A DNA stretch of 64,000 bases from Neisseria sicca (GTDB lineage: Bacteria; Pseudomonadota; Gammaproteobacteria; Burkholderiales; Neisseriaceae), in the NCBI RefSeq assembly GCF_003044565.1, contig NZ_POXG01000003.1, forward strand, positions 186,001 to 250,000, given 5' to 3'. The translations under genes were made by a program, and so were the position numbers. Each line of letters opens with the position of its first letter. The stretch's first letter is position 1. Positions 7,514 through 15,640 of this stretch are shown here, piece after piece. Under the pieces are notes generated by a model. That model worked only from the letters and a program-made list of their open reading frames with translations, did not search any database and was not told where the DNA came from.

Positions 7514-7972
7514 TTATTCTTCCGGAGCGCGGAAGGTGTCGTGGCAGGATTTGCAGCTTGCGCCGGTTTCGCTGTAAGCGGCTTTGATTTCTTCCAGCTT
7601 GCCGGTTTGTGCGGCGGCGTTCAGTTTCTCAACGGCAACGGCGAATTTGTCTTCTTCGGCTTTGAATTTAGCCGCATCAGACCAAACCGCAGGCAGGGCG
7701 CGGCCGTTGCCTTTGTCGTCAGATTGGAAGAAAGTGAAAGGTTTTTTGCTGGTTTCGGCAAAAGTCGCCGCCGCCTGCTTGAATTTCTCTACGTCGTAAG
7801 GCTCTTCGCCTTTTACCATTTTGCCCATGCTGGAGAACTCGGGCATCATGGCTTTGAACGCAGTGGTACGGTCTTCGGAGATCGGACCTTTGGGTTGCGC
7901 GGGTGCGCCGCCACCGCAGGCGGCAAGGGTCAGGGCAGCGAGCAGGGCTGCTGAGAAGAGTTTGGTATTCAT
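7514..7972 (-). CDS. cycP: Cytochrome c' lipoprotein
   Basis: 152 residues. The start at 7972 (MNTKLFSAALL) is chosen because CAGGA lies just upstream and a lipoprotein signal follows, with lipobox LTLAAC and Cys at residue 19. The single haem motif CKSCH is at residues 140-144, close to the C-terminus, as in the four-helix cytochrome c' family. Such proteins bind nitric oxide; in Neisseria the outer-membrane-anchored cytochrome c' is associated with NO tolerance. The gene is divergent from the SDR gene and separated from it by an outward-facing DUS pair. Confidence 0.88.
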   Translation of the reverse strand: MNTKLFSAALLAALTLAACGGGAPAQPKGPISEDRTTAFKAMMPEFSSMGKMVKGEEPYDVEKFKQAAATFAETSKKPFTFFQSDDKGNGRALPAVWSDAAKFKAEEDKFAVAVEKLNAAAQTGKLEEIKAAYSETGASCKSCHDTFRAPEE

Positions 7973-8009
7973 GGCTTTTGTGTCCTGTGATAGTATTTTG
8001 TTATTCATA

Positions 8010-8045
8010 TTTTTCAGACGACGTCCGAAGAGGTCGTCTGAAAAG
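8010..8045. repeat. Outward-facing DUS pair between divergent genes
   Basis: TTTTCAGACGAC and GTCGTCTGAAAA with a 12-base loop (left copy incomplete). It lies between divergent cycP and the SDR gene, so it is unlikely to terminate either. Confidence 0.65.
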
Positions 8046-8098
8046 TTGCAATCATACCTGAAATGGGTTTACAAAACGAGAAAAGAAAGGAAATAGTT

Positions 8099-8926
8099 AT
8101 GGCGATTTTGGTTACCGGCGCGTCTGCTGGTTTCGGCGAGGCGATGTGCCGCACGTTTGCGCAGGCAGGTTATTTCGTTATCGGCGCGGCACGGCGCGGC
8201 GAGAAACTGCAGGCATTGGCGGCTGAATTGGGCGAGCGGTTTTATCCTTTGGAAATGGACGTTTCGCGTACCGAGTCGATACGCAACGCGCTCGACAGCC
8301 TGCCTGAAAATTTTGCCGAAATCGATTGCCTGATCAACAACGCCGGATTGGCATTGGGTTTGGAAACAGCGGACAAGGCAGATTTCAGCGATTGGGAAAC
8401 CATGATTCAAACCAACATTATCGGTTTGACCTTTCTGACGCGCCAAATCCTGCCGCAAATGGCGGAGCGCAAACAAGGCTATATCATGAATCTGGGTTCG
8501 ATTGCCGGCAGCTATGCCTACGAAGGTAGTAATGTGTACGGCGCGACCAAGGCGTTTGTGCGCCAGTTCAGCATGAACCTGCGCGCGGAATTGGCGGATA
8601 AAAACATCCGCGTCACCAACATCGAGCCGGGTTTGTGTAGCGGTACCGAGTTTTCCAACGTCCGCTTTAAGGGCGATGACGAGCGGGCGGAAAAGGTTTA
8701 TGAGAACGTCGAATCCATCCGGCCGCAAGACATTGCGGATACGGCTTTGTGGCTCTATCAGCGTCCGGCGCACATGAACGTCAACTCCATCGAAATCATG
8801 CCCGTCGCCCAAACGTTTGCCGGTATGAAAGTGATCCGCAATGCGCCGCCCGTACCCGTGTTAACCGAGAATTTCGAGAAACAAAGTATGTCTTTGTTTG
8901 CAAAGATTAAGTCGTGGTTTAAATAG
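8099..8926 (+). CDS. YdfG-like SDR oxidoreductase
   Basis: Short-chain dehydrogenase, most like the NADP-dependent 3-hydroxy acid/serine dehydrogenase YdfG. It starts at the ATG at 8099 with AAAGGA eight bases upstream. The cofactor motif GASAGFG is at residues 7-13, NNAG near residue 82, the catalytic Ser in NLGSIAGSYAYEG and the YGATK Tyr/Lys near residues 147-151, with INxEPGL-type IEPGLCSGTEFSNVRFKGD after it. At 275 residues it is longer than typical YdfG (about 248) by a basic amphipathic tail ending SLFAKIKSWFK, which could touch the membrane. Confidence 0.88.
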   Translation: MAILVTGASAGFGEAMCRTFAQAGYFVIGAARRGEKLQALAAELGERFYPLEMDVSRTESIRNALDSLPENFAEIDCLINNAGLALGLETADKADFSDWETMIQTNIIGLTFLTRQILPQMAERKQGYIMNLGSIAGSYAYEGSNVYGATKAFVRQFSMNLRAELADKNIRVTNIEPGLCSGTEFSNVRFKGDDERAEKVYENVESIRPQDIADTALWLYQRPAHMNVNSIEIMPVAQTFAGMKVIRNAPPVPVLTENFEKQSMSLFAKIKSWFK

Positions 8927-8942
8927 GCAGATTGGATAGGAT

Positions 8943-8982
8943 AGGGTCGTCTGAACAGGAATACTCGGTTTCAGACGACCTC
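8943..8982 (+). terminator. Imperfect inverted DUS pair after the SDR gene
   Basis: AGGGTCGTCTGAA (one mismatch) and TTTCAGACGACCT form an imperfect stem. Confidence 0.6.
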
Positions 8983-9060
8983 CGAATATCTGCATCTTAC
9001 ATAAACACGTTATAATGTAATCCTTTCCGTTCAGAATATTAAGGTCGTCTGAAAGCCTTT

Positions 9061-9537
9061 ATGAAACACGCAATCAAACAAAAAATCCTCGAACAGGCAC
9101 GCCGTGACGGCGTACAGGTAACCGCTTTGCGCGAGCAGGTGCTCGATATCGTTTTGCAGCAAAGCGGCGTGATTAAAGCCTACAATGTCTTGTCGCAGAT
9201 GCAGCAGCAAAGCGAGGGCGTGGTTGCGCCGCCAACGGCCTACCGCGCCCTTGATTTTTGGGCGGAGCAGGGCGTTTTGCACAAAGTGGCGGCGGTCAAC
9301 GGCTATATTTTGTGCAGCCACGCGCAGCACGAGTGCAACGACCATTGCCACGACCACGAAGAAGCCGAAGCGCACCACAGCGCGTTTATTTTGGTCTGCA
9401 CCGAATGCGGCACGGCGGACGAGCAAACCCTGAGCCACGAATGGGCGGCACTGCGCGCAGGCGTTGCCGAGAGCGGCTTTGCACTGAAAGAAGAACACGT
9501 TGTTTTAACTGGAATCTGTAAAAAATGTCAGAAGTGA
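9061..9537 (+). CDS. zur: Zinc uptake regulator Zur (Fur family)
   Basis: Zinc-responsive repressor, 158 residues. The N-terminal winged helix contains VTALREQVLDIVLQQSG and TAYRALDFWAEQGVLHKV; structural-zinc cysteines are CTECG and CKKC at the C-terminus, and a histidine-rich segment HAQHECNDHCHDHEEAEAHH near residues 94-113 is typical of Zur rather than Fur. It overlaps the downstream COG0523 GTPase by 13 bases, so the two are translationally coupled. A DUS sits directly before the start and no strong Shine-Dalgarno is visible. Before it lies -10 TATAAT (9011-9016) inside the near-palindrome ACGTTATAATGT, which is only a poor match to a Zur box. Confidence 0.93.
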   Translation: MKHAIKQKILEQARRDGVQVTALREQVLDIVLQQSGVIKAYNVLSQMQQQSEGVVAPPTAYRALDFWAEQGVLHKVAAVNGYILCSHAQHECNDHCHDHEEAEAHHSAFILVCTECGTADEQTLSHEWAALRAGVAESGFALKEEHVVLTGICKKCQK

Positions 9538-10454
9538 AAAAAACCAAAGTCCACCTGATTTCAGGTTTTCTGGGAACAGGCAAAACCACCGCGCTCAAAA
9601 GCCTGATGGAGCAGAAAGACCCGAACGAAAAATGGGTCATCATCGTCAACGAGTTTGGCGAAATCGGCATTGACGGCGCGGTATTGAGCGATAACGGCAT
9701 CCCCGTGGCAGAAATCGCCGGCGGTTGTTTGTGTTGCACAGCCGGCCCGCAAATGGGCGTAACCGTACAGAAAATGCTGCGCGATGCCAAACCCGACCGC
9801 CTGATGATTGAAGCCAGCGGACTGGCACACGCCGCCAGCGTCATCGACGAGTTGAAAGCCAAACCGCTGGACAGCCTTCTGGAAATCGGCGCCGTCTTTA
9901 CCGTCGTCGATCCGCGCCAGTTCATCAACCCCGATTACGCGCAACAGGCATTGTATAAAGACCAAATCGGCATCTGCGACGTATTGGTCGCCAGCAAAAC
10001 CGATTTATGCACCCCCGAACAGCTTGCCGAATTTCACGACAAAGCGGCAAAACTGTTCCCGCCCAAAGCCAAAGTGGTCGAAGTCCAAAACGCACAACTC
10101 GACATCCAATGGCTTGATATTCCCGTCATCGAAAAATCACGCTACCGCCTCAAAGCCCTGCCGGACAACACCATGGGCTTCCAGTCGCAAGGTTTCACTT
10201 TCCCCGCCGGACGCGATTTCGACGGCGAAAAGCTGACCAACTTCTTCAACGACCTGCCCAAATTCACAGACGGCCTCGTCCGCGCCAAAGGCGTGTTCCA
10301 AGTGCTCGGCACATGGGTGTGGCTCAACTGGGTGGACGGGCAGTGGGGCGCTAACCAAGTCTCATGGCGGCGCGACTCGCGCTTCGAGCTGATTGCCAAA
10401 TCGTTTGATGCGGATTTGATTGAGAAGAAACTGCAAGAGGCTTTGGAGAAATAA
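9525..10454 (+). CDS. CobW/COG0523 GTPase, zinc metallochaperone (ZigA-like)
   Basis: G3E-family P-loop GTPase, 309 residues. Walker A GFLGTGKTT is at residues 14-22, the metal-binding motif GGCLCC at about 66-71 and the base-recognition motif ASKTDLC at about 158-164; the CobW_C domain ends with WRRDSRFELIAKSFDADLIEKKL. COG0523 proteins deliver zinc (or cobalt) to client enzymes. The 13-base overlap with zur strongly favours a zinc role. The same-frame context AATGTCAGAAG places its ATG inside the last zur codons. Confidence 0.93.
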   Translation: MSEVKKTKVHLISGFLGTGKTTALKSLMEQKDPNEKWVIIVNEFGEIGIDGAVLSDNGIPVAEIAGGCLCCTAGPQMGVTVQKMLRDAKPDRLMIEASGLAHAASVIDELKAKPLDSLLEIGAVFTVVDPRQFINPDYAQQALYKDQIGICDVLVASKTDLCTPEQLAEFHDKAAKLFPPKAKVVEVQNAQLDIQWLDIPVIEKSRYRLKALPDNTMGFQSQGFTFPAGRDFDGEKLTNFFNDLPKFTDGLVRAKGVFQVLGTWVWLNWVDGQWGANQVSWRRDSRFELIAKSFDADLIEKKLQEALEK

Positions 10455-10456
10455 GG

Positions 10457-10498
10457 AAGGTCGTCTGAAAGTTTGTCGCAGCAATTTTCAGACGACCT
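10457..10498 (+). terminator. Inverted DUS pair, end of the zur operon
   Basis: AAGGTCGTCTGAAA and TTTTCAGACGACCT with a 14-base loop, right after the GTPase stop. Confidence 0.8.
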
Positions 10499-10551
10499 AA
10501 ACGATAGTGAAGTCTATTGTTTCAACTGTCAGAATAATATAAAGCAACTGC

Positions 10552-10577
10552 GTAGCGTGGGCTCTGCCCGCGAATAA
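10552..10577. repeat. Solo end of the GTAGCG...GGGCTYTGCCC repeat
   Basis: GTAGCGTGGGCTCTGCCCGC plus GAATA, closely matching the left end of the element at 1431. It sits 30 bases before the start of the PLD-fold gene. Confidence 0.5.
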
Positions 10578-10606
10578 ATCAAATAAACATTGCAGGAAAG
10601 AAGAAA

Positions 10607-11377
10607 ATGGCAAAATTTTTAAATACCAGCGGTACAACGTATTACTTGGAGGAGTTAATTAAAAATGCACAGGAACGGCTTTATTTGATTAGCCCTTATC
10701 TAAAATTAAACGATAGGGTAAAAGAGCTTTTAGAAGACAAAGACCGCATGAAAATCGATGTGCGGATTGTATATGGTAAAAGTGAATTGCAGCCTTCAGA
10801 GGCAGCCTGGTTGAAAAATTTAAATTATGTTCGTACAAGCTATTGTCCGAATCTTCATGCAAAATGTTACGTCAGCGAAGATGCTTGCATTATTACAAGC
10901 CTGAATTTATATGAATTCAGCCAAATAAATAATAATGAAATGGGTATCTTACTGAAGCGTAGCGAAGATGGGGAAGTCTATCAAGATGCTTATAGCGAAG
11001 CGCAGCGTATTATCCGTATTAGCGATGAAGTTAAAATTTCAGTTGACGTAGTAGAAAAAGAGCAAGTTTCGCAGAAAAATCAGAATATAGAAATTGCTAA
11101 AAAATACGATACATTGACTGTCGCTAAGCTGGCAGAAAAATGGGGAGTAACGACGGAAGAATGCAATGCGAAACTGTGTCATGCAGGCTTGCAGGAAATA
11201 GACGGTAAGTTCTACCGTTTGACAGATACAGGTAAGAAAGCCGGTGGGCTTATCAAAAAAGGACGTTACGGATATTTTATTGTGTGGCCGGATAGTTTGA
11301 CATTGGAAATGGTCGAAGCGGCTGGCAATAATCAGAAAGATTTGCTGGATAGGTTTATTAGCTGGCTTATCAGTTAA
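10607..11377 (+). CDS. Phospholipase D-fold protein with C-terminal winged-helix-like domain
   Basis: 256 residues, AT-richer than its neighbours. The N-terminal half (about 1-150) fits the PLD phosphodiesterase fold: YYLEELIKNAQERLYLISPYLKLND, then a single HKD-type motif NLHAKCYVSEDACIITSLNL near residues 83-102 and NNNEMGILL. One HKD motif implies a dimeric enzyme, as in BfiI or Nuc nucleases. The C-terminal part (YDTLTVAKLAEKWGVTTEE, GLQEIDGKFYRLTDTGKKAGG, YGYFIVWPDSL) resembles the winged helix of phage KilAC/antirepressor tails. A nucleic-acid-directed nuclease or repair role is possible; the substrate is unknown. No partner gene is adjacent. The start follows GAAAGAAG. Confidence 0.7.
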   Translation: MAKFLNTSGTTYYLEELIKNAQERLYLISPYLKLNDRVKELLEDKDRMKIDVRIVYGKSELQPSEAAWLKNLNYVRTSYCPNLHAKCYVSEDACIITSLNLYEFSQINNNEMGILLKRSEDGEVYQDAYSEAQRIIRISDEVKISVDVVEKEQVSQKNQNIEIAKKYDTLTVAKLAEKWGVTTEECNAKLCHAGLQEIDGKFYRLTDTGKKAGGLIKKGRYGYFIVWPDSLTLEMVEAAGNNQKDLLDRFISWLIS

Positions 11378-11401
11378 ATTTTTTACAAGTATTAAAAGTA
11401 T

Positions 11402-11440
11402 AGGTCGTCTGAAAGCAATCCGTACTTTTCAGACGACCTT
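11402..11440 (+). terminator. Inverted DUS pair after the PLD-fold gene
   Basis: AGGTCGTCTGAAAG and CTTTTCAGACGACCT with a short loop. Confidence 0.8.
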
Positions 11441-11468
11441 AAAACCCAAATAGAGGAATACCCCAAGC

Positions 11469-12521
11469 ATGTACCGTTACATCCTCCACCGCCTATTACT
11501 CTTAATCCCCACGCTGTTGGGGATTTTGGCGATTACTTTTGCCGTTATCCAATTCGTGCCGGGCGGGCCGGTGGAGCAGATGGTGCAGCAGTTGACGCAT
11601 GGTGCAGTCGGTGGCGAGACGGCGACTGTGGTGGCGGGCGATACGATGAAACATGGCAACCGCATCAGCCCGGAAGATTTGGCGGCGTTGAATGCGCTGT
11701 ACGGTTTCGACAAGCCGCCGCTGACGCGGTTTGCGGATATGGTGTGGCGGTTTGCCCGTTTTGATTTGGGCAAGAGTTTTTTTCATCATGAAACCGTGTT
11801 CGAGCTGGTCAAACAGAAAATGCCGGTGTCGATGAGTTTGGGCTTGTGGACGTTTTTCCTGACTTATCTGATTTGTATCCCGTTGGGCATTGCCAAGGCG
11901 GTGCGCGACGGCAGCCGTTTTGATGCGGTAACGGGGATGGTGGTGCTGGTCGGTTATACCATACCGCCGTTTGTGTTGGGTTTGGTGCTGCTGGTGTTGT
12001 TTGGCGGCGGCAGCTTTTTTGCGTGGTTCCCGCAGGGCGGTTTGGTCGGCGATGATTTCGACACGCTGTCGTGGGCGGGCAAAATCAAGGATTATCTGTG
12101 GCACATGGCGCTGCCGATTACGGCTTCGGTGGCGGGCAGTCTGGCGGTAACGACGGTGTTGACGAAAAACGTGTTTCTTGAAGAAATCCGCCGCCAATAT
12201 GTCTATACCGCCCGCGCCAAGGGTTTGCCGGAAAAACAGATTTTGTGGAAACACGTTTTCCGCAACGCGATGATTCCGCTGATTACCGGCTTTCCCGCTG
12301 CCTTTATCGGCGCGTTTTTCACCGGCAGCCTGCTGATTGAAACCTTGTTCTCGCTCGACGGGCTGGGGCTGCTTTCCTACGAGGCGGTGATGAAGCGCGA
12401 TTATCCGGTGGTGATGGGGACGCTGTATGTGTTCACGCTGATGGGTTTGCTGGCGAAATTGGTGTCGGATATTTCTTATTCGTGGGTCGATCCGCGTATT
12501 CATTTCGGCGGACAGAAATAG
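11469..12521 (+). CDS. yejB: Peptide ABC transporter permease YejB
   Basis: Inner-membrane permease of the peptide/opine/nickel ABC family, 350 residues. N-terminus MYRYILHRLLLLIPTLLGILAITFAVIQFVPGGPVEQM, with the PGGP motif and long periplasmic insert of YejB. The ABC-contact loop RRQYVYTARAKGLPEKQ lies near residues 240-256, and the C-terminus is RDYPVVMGTLYVFTL...SYSWVDPRIHFG. It works with YejE and YejF, encoded downstream; E. coli YejABEF imports peptides including microcin C. No yejA binding-protein gene is visible here. Confidence 0.92.
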   Translation: MYRYILHRLLLLIPTLLGILAITFAVIQFVPGGPVEQMVQQLTHGAVGGETATVVAGDTMKHGNRISPEDLAALNALYGFDKPPLTRFADMVWRFARFDLGKSFFHHETVFELVKQKMPVSMSLGLWTFFLTYLICIPLGIAKAVRDGSRFDAVTGMVVLVGYTIPPFVLGLVLLVLFGGGSFFAWFPQGGLVGDDFDTLSWAGKIKDYLWHMALPITASVAGSLAVTTVLTKNVFLEEIRRQYVYTARAKGLPEKQILWKHVFRNAMIPLITGFPAAFIGAFFTGSLLIETLFSLDGLGLLSYEAVMKRDYPVVMGTLYVFTLMGLLAKLVSDISYSWVDPRIHFGGQK

Positions 12522-12556
12522 GTCGTCTGAAAACTTAAAGAATTATGGAGTTAAAT

Positions 12557-12733
12557 ATGATTAAACGTTTAAAAGATATTTCTGAAGAAAGCCGCGAACA
12601 TAAAAACGATGGTGCAAAAGTAGTCCGTATGGAATTGCAGGATGATGAAGCAACCAAACGGTTGGTCATGCATAGCGCAAAGCGCGTAATTGCCGCGCAT
12701 AAGTCAGAATTGGAAAAGTTGGCTTATAAGTAA
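12557..12733 (+). CDS. Small unidentified protein between yejB and yejE
   Basis: 58 residues from the ATG at 12557, six bases after GGAG (an in-frame ATG at 12545 has no ribosome-binding site). Very polar and helical (MIKRLKDISEESREHKNDG ... VMHSAKRVIAAHKSEL), with no membrane segment or signal. It lies 35 bases after yejB, behind an unpaired DUS, and 43 bases before yejE, so it is probably co-transcribed. I do not recognise a family. Confidence 0.5.
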   Translation: MIKRLKDISEESREHKNDGAKVVRMELQDDEATKRLVMHSAKRVIAAHKSELEKLAYK

Positions 12734-12776
12734 TCTCCATGGTTGAATATTCAAACGACCTTTGTGCAATCCAATT

Positions 12777-13799
12777 ATGAAAACACACACCTCAAACCCC
12801 ACTTGGCAGGCATTCAAGCAACACAAACGCGGCTGGTTCGCGCTGCGGGTTTTAGCCGTTTTGTTTGCCGTCGCGCTGCTTGCGCCTTTGTGGAGCAACG
12901 ACAAGCCGTTGTTGATACGTTATCAGGGCGAATATTATTTTCCACTGGTAAACGAATACAACGAAACCGTGTTCGGCGGCGATTTCGACACACCTGCCGA
13001 TTACCTCGATCCGCTGATACGCGGCAACATCACATCAAACGGCAATTACGCCGTTTATCTGCCCAATCCCTACGATGCCGATACGCTCAATGATTTCGAC
13101 ACGCAGCCCGACCCTGCAAGTCCGTCCGAAAGGCACTTGCTCGGCACGGACGACCGCGGTCGCGATGTCTTGGCGCGTTTGGTTTACGGATTCCGAGATT
13201 CCCTATTATTCGCCCTTGCACTGACTTTGGTAACGACCGTAATCGGCGTGATCACCGGCGCGGTGCAGGGTTATTTCGGTGGCAAAACCGACCTCTTGAT
13301 GCAGCGTTTTATCGAAATCTGGGGCGGGATGCCGGAGCTTTACCTCTTGATTATCCTGTCTTCGTTTTTCAATCCCAGTCTGCTGATATTGCTGGTGTTG
13401 CTGTCGTTGTTCGGCTGGATGGGGCTGTCGGACTACGTCCGCGCCGAGTTTTTGAAAAACCGTCAGGCGGATTACGTTTTGGCGGCGCGTTCGATGGGGG
13501 TGGGCAACCGCGCGATTATGTGGCGGCACATCCTGCCCAACAGCCTGACGCCCGTATTGGCGTTTCTGCCTTTCCGCATCTCCGGCGCGGTGCTTGCGCT
13601 GACCAGCTTGGATTTCCTCGGTTTGGGCGTTCCCGCGTCGCAGGCGAGCTTGGGCGAACTTTTGGCGCAGGGCAAGGACAACTTAGACGCCTGGTGGATA
13701 GGCTTGTCCACCGTCGGTACGCTGACGATTATGCTGCTTTTGCTGGTGATGATAGGCGAGGGCTTGCGTCAGGCGTTTGACGTGCGCGCTAGGGGATAG
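12777..13799 (+). CDS. yejE: Peptide ABC transporter permease YejE
   Basis: 340 residues from the ATG at 12777; no clear Shine-Dalgarno, and a TTG at 12762 is an alternative. The N-terminal cytoplasmic tail NPTWQAFKQHKRGWFAL precedes TM1, then a long periplasmic segment and HLLGTDDRGRDVLARLVYGFRDSLLFAL, diagnostic of the DppC/OppC/YejE permeases. The ABC loop is DYVLAARSMGVGNRAIMWRHILPNS. It pairs with YejB; its ATPase yejF lies beyond an acyl-CoA ligase gene. Confidence 0.92.
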   Translation: MKTHTSNPTWQAFKQHKRGWFALRVLAVLFAVALLAPLWSNDKPLLIRYQGEYYFPLVNEYNETVFGGDFDTPADYLDPLIRGNITSNGNYAVYLPNPYDADTLNDFDTQPDPASPSERHLLGTDDRGRDVLARLVYGFRDSLLFALALTLVTTVIGVITGAVQGYFGGKTDLLMQRFIEIWGGMPELYLLIILSSFFNPSLLILLVLLSLFGWMGLSDYVRAEFLKNRQADYVLAARSMGVGNRAIMWRHILPNSLTPVLAFLPFRISGAVLALTSLDFLGLGVPASQASLGELLAQGKDNLDAWWIGLSTVGTLTIMLLLLVMIGEGLRQAFDVRARG

Positions 13800-13906
13800 T
13801 ATAAGCACGGAGTCTTTGCGGGCGTATATCAATGCGCGACCCTCGCCTTTAGAAGTTTCAGACGACCTCTATAATATTTTACTCACTTCATTTTTAAAGA
13901 ATTCCA

Positions 13907-15448
13907 ATGAATCAAACACACAACACAAACTTTTACGAAATGCTGACCGCTGCCTGCCGTAAAAACGGCAAAGGGACTGCGGTGTTCAACGACAAAGAAA
14001 AAACCACCTACCACGCGCTCAAGCAAGAAGTCGATGCCGTAGCCGCATATCTGCAAAATATGGGCGTCAAATTCGGGGACAAAGTGGCTCTGGCGGTATC
14101 CAATTCGCCGGAATTTATCAGCGCCTATTTTGCCGTCTCCGCCATCGGCGCGGTTGCAGTACCGATGAATACGTTTTTGAAAAACAACGAATACGCGTAT
14201 ATTTTGAACGACTGCAAAGCGCGGTTTATGTTTGCTTCGGCAGGTTTGCAGAAAGAATTGAAGGGGCTGAAAAAACAGACCTGTGTCGAGAAAATCATTT
14301 GGATAGGCGAGGCGAAAGCGGCGGACGAAGCCGATGCGCGTTTTGAAGAAGCGCGCCGTTTCTCGGGCACGCCCGATTTGAGCCGCCAGCCGAAAATCGA
14401 TGATTTGGCGCATATTATTTACACTTCCGGTACGACAGGCCATCCCAAAGGGGCATTAATCAGCTATGGCAACCTGTTTGCCAACCTTGAAGGCATCGAG
14501 CGCATCTTTAAGATTACCAAACGCGACCGCTTCGTCGTGTTCCTGCCGATGTTCCACAGCTTTACGCTGACGGCTATGGTGTTGCTGCCAATTTATATGG
14601 CGTGTTCGATTATTTTGGTGAAATCCGTTTTCCCGTTCTCCAACGTTTTGAAACAGGTTTTATTCAAACGCGCGACCGTGTTTTTGGGCGTGCCCGCGAT
14701 TTACACCGCCATGAGCAAAGCGAAAATCCCTTGGTATTTCAGATGGTTCAACCGCGTCCGTCTGTTTATCAGCGGCGGTGCGCCTTTGGCGGAACAAACC
14801 ATCCTCGACTTTAAAGCGAAGTTTCCGCGTGCCAAACTTTTGGAAGGCTACGGCTTGAGCGAATGCTCGCCTGTCGTCGCCGTCAACACGCCCGAAAGGC
14901 AAAAAGCTCGCAGCGTCGGCATCGCCTTGCCCGGATTAGAGGTCAAAGCCGTCAACGACGAATTGGTCGAAGTACCGACGGGCGAAGTGGGCGAACTCAT
15001 CGTCAAAGGCGGTTCGGTCATGCAGGGCTACCTGAATATGCGCGATGCCACGGACGAAGCCATCGTCAACGGCTGGCTGAAAACAGGCGATTTTGTCACG
15101 ATAGACGAAGACGGCTTCATCTTTATCGTCGACCGCAAAAAAGACCTGATTATTTCCAAAGGGCAAAACGTTTATCCGCGCGAAATTGAAGAAGCGATTT
15201 ACAAACTCGACGCTGTCGAAGCCGCAGCCGTCATCGGCGTAAAAGACCAATATGCCGACGAAGAAATCATCGCCTTTATCCAACTCAAAGACGGCGAAAC
15301 GTTGGACGAAGCCGACGTGCGCGCCCATTTGCGCGGACATTTGGCGAATTTCAAAATCCCCAAACAGATTTACTTTAAAGACGAACTACCGAAAAACGCC
15401 ACGGGCAAAGTGTTGAAACGGGTGTTGAAAGAGCAGTTTCAGAAATAA
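13907..15448 (+). CDS. Long-chain acyl-CoA ligase-like AMP-dependent synthetase
   Basis: ANL-superfamily adenylate-forming enzyme, 513 residues. The P-loop-like motif IIYTSGTTGHPKGALIS is near residues 168-184, GYGLSECSPV near 313-322, NGWLKTGDFVTIDEDGF near 390-406, and the C-terminal lysine in PKNATGKVLKRVLK near 500. Overall similarity is to FadD-type long-chain fatty-acid CoA ligases, which activate fatty acids for phospholipid synthesis or oxidation; substrate length cannot be read. It sits between yejE and yejF on the same strand, an unusual position. A reverse DUS (TTTCAGACGACCT) lies 40 bases before the start. Confidence 0.87.
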   Translation: MNQTHNTNFYEMLTAACRKNGKGTAVFNDKEKTTYHALKQEVDAVAAYLQNMGVKFGDKVALAVSNSPEFISAYFAVSAIGAVAVPMNTFLKNNEYAYILNDCKARFMFASAGLQKELKGLKKQTCVEKIIWIGEAKAADEADARFEEARRFSGTPDLSRQPKIDDLAHIIYTSGTTGHPKGALISYGNLFANLEGIERIFKITKRDRFVVFLPMFHSFTLTAMVLLPIYMACSIILVKSVFPFSNVLKQVLFKRATVFLGVPAIYTAMSKAKIPWYFRWFNRVRLFISGGAPLAEQTILDFKAKFPRAKLLEGYGLSECSPVVAVNTPERQKARSVGIALPGLEVKAVNDELVEVPTGEVGELIVKGGSVMQGYLNMRDATDEAIVNGWLKTGDFVTIDEDGFIFIVDRKKDLIISKGQNVYPREIEEAIYKLDAVEAAAVIGVKDQYADEEIIAFIQLKDGETLDEADVRAHLRGHLANFKIPKQIYFKDELPKNATGKVLKRVLKEQFQK

Positions 15449-15454
15449 TAAGCG

Positions 15455-15500
15455 TTCAGACGACCTCGGTTTGCGGGTTTGAATCAGAGGTCGTCTGAAA
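15455..15500. repeat. Outward-facing DUS pair between the ligase and yejF
   Basis: TTCAGACGACCTC and GAGGTCGTCTGAA with a loop of about 19 bases; it could form a hairpin after the ligase gene, but has no T-run. Confidence 0.6.
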
Positions 15501-15640
15501 AGCAGAAAGCCGATGTTTGTTGGGCGCGTTTCTTGTAAACCATCGGATATGGCTTATTGCTTCGTAAAGATTTCTGCCCGTGCGGCGGGTATTGCCGATT
15601 TGATTCCAACCGTTTTCCGTTTTCAGACGACCTCGATACC

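Noticed and set aside
9001..9020. Zur box in front of zur
   Set aside because: ACGTTATAATGT is a near-palindrome but has the wrong half-site spacing for the TGTTAT-N3-ATAACA consensus; it overlaps an ordinary -10.
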